64,000 nt of DNA, taken from Prosthecomicrobium pneumaticum. Lineage in GTDB: Bacteria > Pseudomonadota > Alphaproteobacteria > Rhizobiales > Kaistiaceae. Position numbers and translations under genes: made by a program. Where the stretch lies: the NCBI RefSeq assembly GCF_014199915.1, contig NZ_JACHOO010000001.1, positions 248,001-312,000 of the forward strand, in the 5' to 3' direction. Shown in pieces: positions 60,105 through 64,000 of the stretch. The notes beneath the pieces were generated by a model that was not told the DNA's origin, searched no databases, and saw only the letters and a program-made list of their open reading frames with translations. The number at the start of each line of letters is the position of its first letter. Position 1 is the stretch's first letter.

Positions 60105-61073
60105 ATGATCGTGCTGATCACGACCCGCGGGCACGGCTATACGCTGGGCTCGATCAACAAGGGCACGTTCGGCGTGCCCACGCCGCCTTTCCGCCGCACC
60201 ACCTATGACCGCATGTTCCGCCGCTTCCGGGCGCCGCGCGCGACCTATGTCTTCGCCGACCTCGAGAGGCTTTCACCCTTCGAACTGAGCCTCGCCGCCG
60301 ATCTCTACCGCGCCCTGACGGCGGCCGGCTTCCGCTGTCTGAACGACCCTGCGCGGGCGATGAGCCGGGTCGAGCTGCTCGTCGCGCTCGAGGCGGCGGG
60401 GATCAATCCCTTCGGAGCGTACCGGGCCGACACTGCGCCGAGGCCGAAGCGATTTCCGGTCTTCCTCCGCTCGGAGCAGGACCATGTGCAAGCGGCCGAT
60501 ACGCTCTATCCCGACCAGGACACGCTCGATGCCGCGCTCGTCCGTCTGCGGGCCGCGGGAACGCCTTTGCGGGGCCTTCTCGTCGTCGAGCAGGCGGCCG
60601 AACCCTATGCCGAGGGCCGCTGGGCGAAATGGGGAACCTGGCGGGTCGGCGACCATATGAGCGTCGATCACATCGCGGTCGACGACACATGGCTGGTCAA
60701 ATATGGCGACCATGCCAAGGTGACCGGCGCGATCGCCGAGGACGAGCACGACGCCGTTCTCTCGAACCGATTCGCCGAGCCGGTGCGCCGCGCCTTCGAC
60801 ATCGGGGGCATCGCGTTCGGGCGCGCCGATCACGGCAGCTTCGGCGGCCGCCCGGTGGTCTACGAGATCAACACCAACGCCTATCTGGGACGCTACTCGA
60901 ACCACAAGAACCCGCTCCGCGCCGAGGCGCATCGGGTCGCGCGGACGCGATTCGCCGAGGCGCTCGAGGCGATCGACAGCGAGGGCGGCGGCTCGGTGGC
61001 ATTGCCGGCGACGCCGCTCCGCCGGCCGCTCGCCTGGTGGCAGATCGGCTTCGTGGGGCCGAAGCGGCCCTGA
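60105..61073 (+). CDS. ATP-grasp-like enzyme of unknown substrate
   Basis: A 322-residue protein with features of the ATP-grasp fold: an N-terminal nucleotide-fold-like start (MIVLITTRGHGYTLGSINKG), a middle with FPVFLRSEQDH, then TWLVKYGDHAKV, and an end AFDIGGIAFGRADHGSFGG followed by VVYEINTNAYLG, whose E-x-N-T-N is the usual Mg-binding site. Family members ligate amines or alcohols to carboxylates. It lies after the tRNA genes and is convergent with a repeat-peptide gene 63 bases away; a functional link is inference. No strong Shine-Dalgarno; the ATG was chosen at the start of the fold. Confidence 0.65.
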   Translation: MIVLITTRGHGYTLGSINKGTFGVPTPPFRRTTYDRMFRRFRAPRATYVFADLERLSPFELSLAADLYRALTAAGFRCLNDPARAMSRVELLVALEAAGINPFGAYRADTAPRPKRFPVFLRSEQDHVQAADTLYPDQDTLDAALVRLRAAGTPLRGLLVVEQAAEPYAEGRWAKWGTWRVGDHMSVDHIAVDDTWLVKYGDHAKVTGAIAEDEHDAVLSNRFAEPVRRAFDIGGIAFGRADHGSFGGRPVVYEINTNAYLGRYSNHKNPLRAEAHRVARTRFAEALEAIDSEGGGSVALPATPLRRPLAWWQIGFVGPKRP

Positions 61074-61091
61074 ACGCCGATCAAACGAAAA

Positions 61092-61114
61092 GAGCCCCGG
61101 CGGGGCCGGGGCTC
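61092..61114 (-). terminator. Terminator of the repeat-peptide gene (may also serve the ATP-grasp gene)
   Basis: GAGCCCCGGC, loop of 3, GCCGGGGCTC: a perfect 10-bp stem. On the minus strand it is followed by TTTTCGTTTG, an ideal rho-independent terminator 22 bases past the peptide stop. Confidence 0.9.
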
Positions 61115-61136
61115 GCACGCGAAAATCACTCGGGGA

Positions 61137-61394
61137 TCAGCCGGGCGGCGGACCCATAGGGGCACGCCCGAGCGGAGCGGTCGGCGGCGGGCCCATCGGC
61201 GCACGGCCGAGCGGTGCGGTCGGCGGCGGACCCAGCGGGGTGCGTGCTACGACCGCGACGCCCGGCGGCGGACCCATCGGCGCACGGCGGGCAACAGGCG
61301 CAGGCGGAATGGGCGGCGGACCCATCGGCGCACGCCCCAGCGGTGCGGTCGGCGGCGGCCCCATGGGCGAAGAGAGCTTTGCAGCAACAGCCAT
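61137..61394 (-). CDS. Repeat peptide with six [S/A/T]P[M/L]GPPP units (candidate modified-peptide precursor)
   Basis: An 85-residue peptide with a short leader (MAVAAKLS) and six tandem units: SPMGPPPTAPLGR (9-21), APMGPPPIPPAPVARR (22-37), APMGPPPGVAVVAR (38-51), TPLGPPPTAPLGR (52-64), APMGPPPTAPLGR (65-77) and APMGPPPG (78-85). It has 30 Pro, no Cys, no acidic and no aromatic residue; Arg ends each full unit. GGGAG stands 7 bases before the ATG and a strong terminator follows, so it is expressed as a gene. Repeat copies differ by synonymous codons. The DUF6065-like gene is 67 bases upstream on the same strand. No signal peptide. I know no family; a RiPP-like precursor or Pro-rich binding protein are both possible. 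Confidence 0.8.
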   Translation of the reverse strand: MAVAAKLSSPMGPPPTAPLGRAPMGPPPIPPAPVARRAPMGPPPGVAVVARTPLGPPPTAPLGRAPMGPPPTAPLGRAPMGPPPG

Positions 61395-61436
61395 ATCTTG
61401 TCTCCCGGAATGCTCGGCCTCACGGACCCCGCCGAG

Positions 61437-61465
61437 ATGATCCTCCGCCGACAACCGGGGGTCAA
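61437..61465 (-). promoter_or_regulatory. Possible own promoter of the repeat-peptide gene
   Basis: On the minus strand TTGACC (61465-61460), a 17-base spacer and GATCAT (61442-61437), overlapping the end of the DUF6065-like gene. Transcription would begin near 61430, about 36 bases before the ATG, allowing the peptide to be made in excess of the upstream protein. Confidence 0.45.
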
Positions 61466-62241
61466 GTCCCGCTCGTCACGTCCGGATCCCGGGGCGCCGC
61501 TGCCGGGCGGTTCCGCGGCGCGGCGACGCGAAGTTTCGAAAGGTGGCGCGGATTTCCGGTCTCGCCGGAGGGCGTCTTGCCGCGGAAGTACCACTTTTGC
61601 CAGCCGGCGCGCACCGTCTCCGGATCTCCCTCCCTCAACCTTTCGTTGAATTCCTGGCGCAAGCGCGAATAGTCGCGGAACGTGTCGCGCAGTTCGGGTG
61701 CGTCGTCGAGCGCCACCACCTCCGGCACGACATCGTCGAGCGCGCGGTATTCGACCGGCGTGACGAAGCAGAACGGCTCGCCTTGCGCGAAGCGCACGAG
61801 GCCGGGCCGGGTGAACTGCCAGTTCATGGTGAAGGTGAAGGCGAGCCAGTCGGTCTCGACGATGCCTTCGAGCGGCGCGATGCCGTCCTTCGGCAGGTTG
61901 GGAACGCCGCGCACCCAAAGGCCGAAGCCGGGATCGGTGCGGAACAGGTAGCGGACGTGGAAGGTCAGGACGCCATGGCCGAAATGCGACGAGGCGATTC
62001 CCTCGGCGGACCCGCCGTCCCCGGTCGTCACGGTGATCGCGTCGAGACCCATTTCGCCGTTCCATTCGGCGACGATCCCGGTCGGACAGAGAATCTCCCA
62101 GCCCATGCTGTTGGCGATGGTGAGCGGCAGGCAGCGATAGGCGAAGCGCTCGTCGGTCAGGTCCATCCAGTCCCGCTCGGCCCGTCCCGGCACGATGTCG
62201 GAGGCCTCTTCTTCCAGACGATAGCAGACGAGCTTGGTCAC
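61462..62241 (-). CDS. DUF6065-like protein of unknown function
   Basis: A 259-residue soluble protein. It begins TKLVCYRLEEEASDIVPG, then ERDWMDLTDERFAYRCLPLT and ANSMGWEILCP, and continues through a beta-rich middle (SHFGHGVLTFHVRYLFRTD, GLWVRGVPN) to a helical end with DYSRLRQEFNERL and GWQKWYFRGK. This resembles, from memory, the uncharacterised family DUF6065; that match is unverified. The last 30 residues are Arg/Pro-rich and variable. GTG start with GAGGG upstream. Its adjacency to the repeat-peptide gene on the same strand suggests it acts on or with that peptide; there is no direct evidence. Confidence 0.65.
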   Translation of the reverse strand: MTKLVCYRLEEEASDIVPGRAERDWMDLTDERFAYRCLPLTIANSMGWEILCPTGIVAEWNGEMGLDAITVTTGDGGSAEGIASSHFGHGVLTFHVRYLFRTDPGFGLWVRGVPNLPKDGIAPLEGIVETDWLAFTFTMNWQFTRPGLVRFAQGEPFCFVTPVEYRALDDVVPEVVALDDAPELRDTFRDYSRLRQEFNERLREGDPETVRAGWQKWYFRGKTPSGETGNPRHLSKLRVAAPRNRPAAAPRDPDVTSGT

Positions 62242-62329
62242 GACGGGCCCTCGCGTTAGGCGGCGCGAATGTCGAGCGGCCTTTAGCACACGCGGCGGAG
62301 CGCGTCGTGGCCTCGCACCACCGATGTGA

Positions 62330-62354
62330 AAGGGCCGGCGCTCGGCCGGCCCTT
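62330..62354 (-). terminator. Terminator after the Pro/Ala-rich membrane protein gene
   Basis: AAGGGCCGGC, loop of 5, GCCGGCCCTT, a perfect 10-bp stem ending CCCTTTCAC on the minus strand, 24 bases after the stop at 62379. Confidence 0.75.
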
Positions 62355-62378
62355 CTGGTCTCGCGACGCCCCTGACGG

Positions 62379-62648
62379 TCAGGGCGAGGTGGGAGCCGCA
62401 GGAGCCGGCTCGGTCGCCGGCGGTGCCGGCGTGGCGGGCGCCGGGGGAGGGGTGTCCGCGGCTGGCGGCGGCGTCGCGGGGGCCGGAGCCTCGGGCGCCG
62501 GGGTCGCCGGCGCAGGAGCCGGTGCGGTGGTGTCGGCAGCCGGGGCGGGCGGCGGGGGCGGCGTGGTGCCGCGGCCGAAGAACAGGAAGGCGACCACGAT
62601 GACGAGAATGATCACCGCGATCGCGGCCCACAGGTTTCGCTGCTGCAT
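62379..62648 (-). CDS. Single-span membrane protein with Pro/Ala-rich tail
   Basis: An 89-residue protein: a membrane helix at residues 6-25 (LWAAIAVIILVIVVAFLFFG) then about 60 residues almost entirely Pro, Ala and Thr (for example PPPPPAPAADTTAPAPAPAT). GGAGGAAA precedes the ATG by 3-4 bases and a strong terminator follows, supporting a real gene. Such anchors with disordered tails are common in Hyphomicrobiales and may span the periplasm. It lies upstream of the DUF6065-like gene on the same strand but is separated by the terminator. Confidence 0.7.
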   Translation of the reverse strand: MQQRNLWAAIAVIILVIVVAFLFFGRGTTPPPPPAPAADTTAPAPAPATPAPEAPAPATPPPAADTPPPAPATPAPPATEPAPAAPTSP

Positions 62649-63133
62649 GCATTTCCTCCGAGCGGCTCGTTGAGCGCGCCGGACCGGACGGCCCGGCGGT
62701 ATCCGCCCCGTCCGCTGCTTTCGCGGCGCGGACGGGGCCTTGGCGGCAACGGTCTCGGGCCGGACCGGTTCCGCCCGGCCGGCGCCGCGGCGGCTGTCGG
62801 CGCTCCAGGGCGACGCGCCGCGGCGCGCGGGACATTTAGCCGCGTCCTCCCGAACGGGCCGCGTGCTTAAATTCCTACAGTTCTAAGATTTGCGGCGAAC
62901 CGCCTGAAAACGTGGCGCGCTCCATCGGTCGACCGGCCGAACCAGGGCTTGCGCGCCCCCCGCCCCTCCGCTAAGCCTCGCCCCAGTCTTCGAACTGCCG
63001 CACCGCCGTTTCCGCGCTTGACGGACGAGGGCGATCGGTAGGTCAATGAACCGCTTGGCAGACTGCTGCGCCGCAACATCCCGCGGTCGCCGCCGCCCGT
63101 CCGGGCAGAGCCGAGGAACGAACGAGGGCTTTG
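62649..63133. other. 485-base intergenic region before the nuo operon
   Basis: No gene I can support. It holds an 11-bp hairpin (GCCCCGTCCGC, 12-base loop, GCGGACGGGGC, 62705-62738) in the leader of the minus-strand membrane protein gene and an AT-richer patch near 62866-62890. A weak TTGACG (63018-63023) lacks a good -10. The nuo promoter is presumably between 62870 and 63100; a small RNA in the G/C hairpin region cannot be excluded. Confidence 0.5.
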
Positions 63134-63499
63134 ATGGAAGACCTCCTCAGAGACTATCTTCCGATCGTGGTGTTCATCGGCATCGGCGCCGTGATCGCCA
63201 TCGCACTGATGGCTTCCTCGTTCCTGATCGCCTACCGCAATCCGGATCCGGAGAAATTGTCCGCATACGAATGCGGCTTCAATGCGTTCGACGACGCGCG
63301 CATGAAGTTCGACGTGCGGTTCTACCTGGTCGCGATTCTCTTCATCATCTTCGACCTGGAAGTGGCCTTCCTGTTCCCGTGGGCGATCACGTTCGGCGAC
63401 CTCGGCTGGTATGGCTTCTGGTCGATGATGCTGTTTCTCGGCGTTTTGACGGTGGGCTTCATCTACGAATGGAAGAAGGGAGCGCTCGAATGGGACTGA
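63134..63499 (+). CDS. nuoA: NADH-quinone oxidoreductase subunit A
   Basis: Membrane subunit of respiratory complex I, 121 residues with three membrane helices. The conserved loop [20 protein letters not shown] and the helix [15 protein letters not shown] are diagnostic. GAGGG lies 7 bases upstream of the ATG at 63134 (a TTG just before is not needed). Its stop overlaps nuoB by 10 bases. Confidence 0.97.
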   Translation: MEDLLRDYLPIVVFIGIGAVIAIALMASSFLIAYRNPDPEKLSAYECGFNAFDDARMKFDVRFYLVAILFIIFDLEVAFLFPWAITFGDLGWYGFWSMMLFLGVLTVGFIYEWKKGALEWD

Positions 63500-64000
63500 G
63501 CGAAACCTCCGGCACGCTCGTCGCGCCGGCCCCGAAGGGCCTGGTCGATGCGACCGGCAAGCCCATCGGCCACGACGATCCGTTCTTCCGTGAGGTCAAT
63601 GACGAGCTCGCGGACAAGGGCTTTTTCATCGCCGCCGCGGACGATCTGATCACCTGGGCCCGGACCGGCTCGCTGATGTGGATGACCTTCGGCCTCGCCT
63701 GCTGCGCGGTCGAGATGATGCAGATGTCGATGCCGCGCTACGATGTGGAGCGCTTCGGCCTCGCGCCGCGCGGCTCGCCGCGCCAGTCCGACGTGATGAT
63801 CGTCGCCGGCACGCTGACCAACAAGATGGCGCCGGCGCTGCGCAAGGTCTACGACCAGATGCCCGAGCCGCGCTACGTCGTCTCGATGGGCTCGTGCGCC
63901 AATGGCGGCGGCTATTACCACTATTCCTATTCGGTGGTGCGCGGCTGCGACCGGGTCGTTCCGGTCGACATCTATGTGCCGGGCTGCCCGCCGACCGCCG
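63490..64000 (+). CDS. nuoB: NADH-quinone oxidoreductase subunit B (3' end outside window)
   Basis: Iron-sulfur subunit of complex I that carries cluster N2 next to the quinone site. The first 170 codons are present. Cysteines for the cluster are visible: Cys71-Cys72 in [10 protein letters not shown], Cys136 in GSCANGG and Cys166 in PGCPPT. The start is inside the nuoA end, a common arrangement. The gene runs off the right edge. Confidence 0.97.
   Translation, partial: MGLSETSGTLVAPAPKGLVDATGKPIGHDDPFFREVNDELADKGFFIAAADDLITWARTGSLMWMTFGLACCAVEMMQMSMPRYDVERFGLAPRGSPRQSDVMIVAGTLTNKMAPALRKVYDQMPEPRYVVSMGSCANGGGYYHYSYSVVRGCDRVVPVDIYVPGCPPTA

Noticed and set aside
61137-61394. Reading the repeat peptide as a graspetide, lanthipeptide or collagen-like protein
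   Set aside because: There are no Asp/Glu, Cys or Ser/Thr clusters in the repeats, and Gly does not recur every third residue, so none of these classes fits.
61395-61454. Longer start of the repeat peptide (20 extra residues)
   Set aside because: The extension is acidic and His-rich, unlike the rest, and the GGGAG site sits before the shorter start.
62670-62870. 66-codon frame in the gap before nuo
   Set aside because: It spans the G/C hairpin, lacks a ribosome site and is composed of Arg/Pro/Ala typical of random high-GC frames.
59965-63133. tRNA-linked integrative element with attachment repeats
   Set aside because: No integrase gene and no copy of either tRNA 3' end was found to the right, so only an accessory insertion can be claimed.

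Overview
This window is a 64 kb stretch of a high-GC chromosome from an alphaproteobacterium, most likely of the order Hyphomicrobiales (Rhizobiales). The evidence is gene content and order: an ExoR-type Sel1-repeat regulator, a lipoyl-bearing PdhB, the block eno / ftsB / pdhA-pdhB-pdhC-lpdA-lipA-coq10-like, the block alaC-like / hom / glpX / recJ, and the block lon / hupB / tRNA-Val / tRNA-Asp / nuoA-nuoB. The genus cannot be fixed from sequence reading alone. I saw no insertion sequence, CRISPR array, rRNA gene or phage gene.

Layout. 1-3257: the end of a sugar ABC transporter gene, an enolase-superfamily dehydratase/racemase and a GntR regulator with two DNA-binding domains, probably a sugar or sugar-acid catabolic unit. 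3395-9887: RNA helicase rhlE with a promoter and leader hairpin, two small secreted proteins, parE, a VOC-fold protein and exoR. 10105-16879: an OmpA/BON-repeat envelope operon with a 43-codon membrane microprotein, an alpha/beta hydrolase and a soluble lytic transglycosylase. 17128-23082: dapA, smpB, a LOG-type protein, a LysM protein and an Atm1-like exporter. 23101-27334: a four-gene polyamine-type (PotABCD-like) ABC transporter. 27620-30251: a patatin-like lipoprotein and a DUF1835-like protein.

30376-47211 is the central-metabolism block. It is interrupted between eno and ftsB by about 7.4 kb of accessory genes: an ATP-grasp protein, a small membrane protein, and a sugar ABC cassette whose two permease domains are fused into one polypeptide, next to an SMP-30 lactonase. 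The block continues with ftsB, the pyruvate dehydrogenase operon, two GlsB/YeaQ-type small membrane proteins, lipoate synthase and a COQ10-like protein. 47395-55554 holds PHA synthase, a small lipoprotein, and the aminotransferase / hom / glpX / recJ run with tight overlaps. 55717-59538 holds an XRE-cupin regulator, lon and hupB with clear terminators.

The most unusual part is 60.1-62.7 kb, which separates the two tRNA genes from the nuo operon. On the minus strand a protein resembling DUF6065 is followed by a tiny gene with its own good ribosome binding site. That gene encodes an 85-residue peptide made of six tandem copies of [S/A/T]-P-[M/L]-G-P-P-P, separated by short spacers that mostly end in Arg. 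A near-perfect terminator follows, and an ATP-grasp-like enzyme lies convergently beyond it. The repeats differ at DNA level mainly by synonymous changes. I propose this as a candidate uncharacterised repeat-peptide (possibly RiPP-like) system; that function is inference only.
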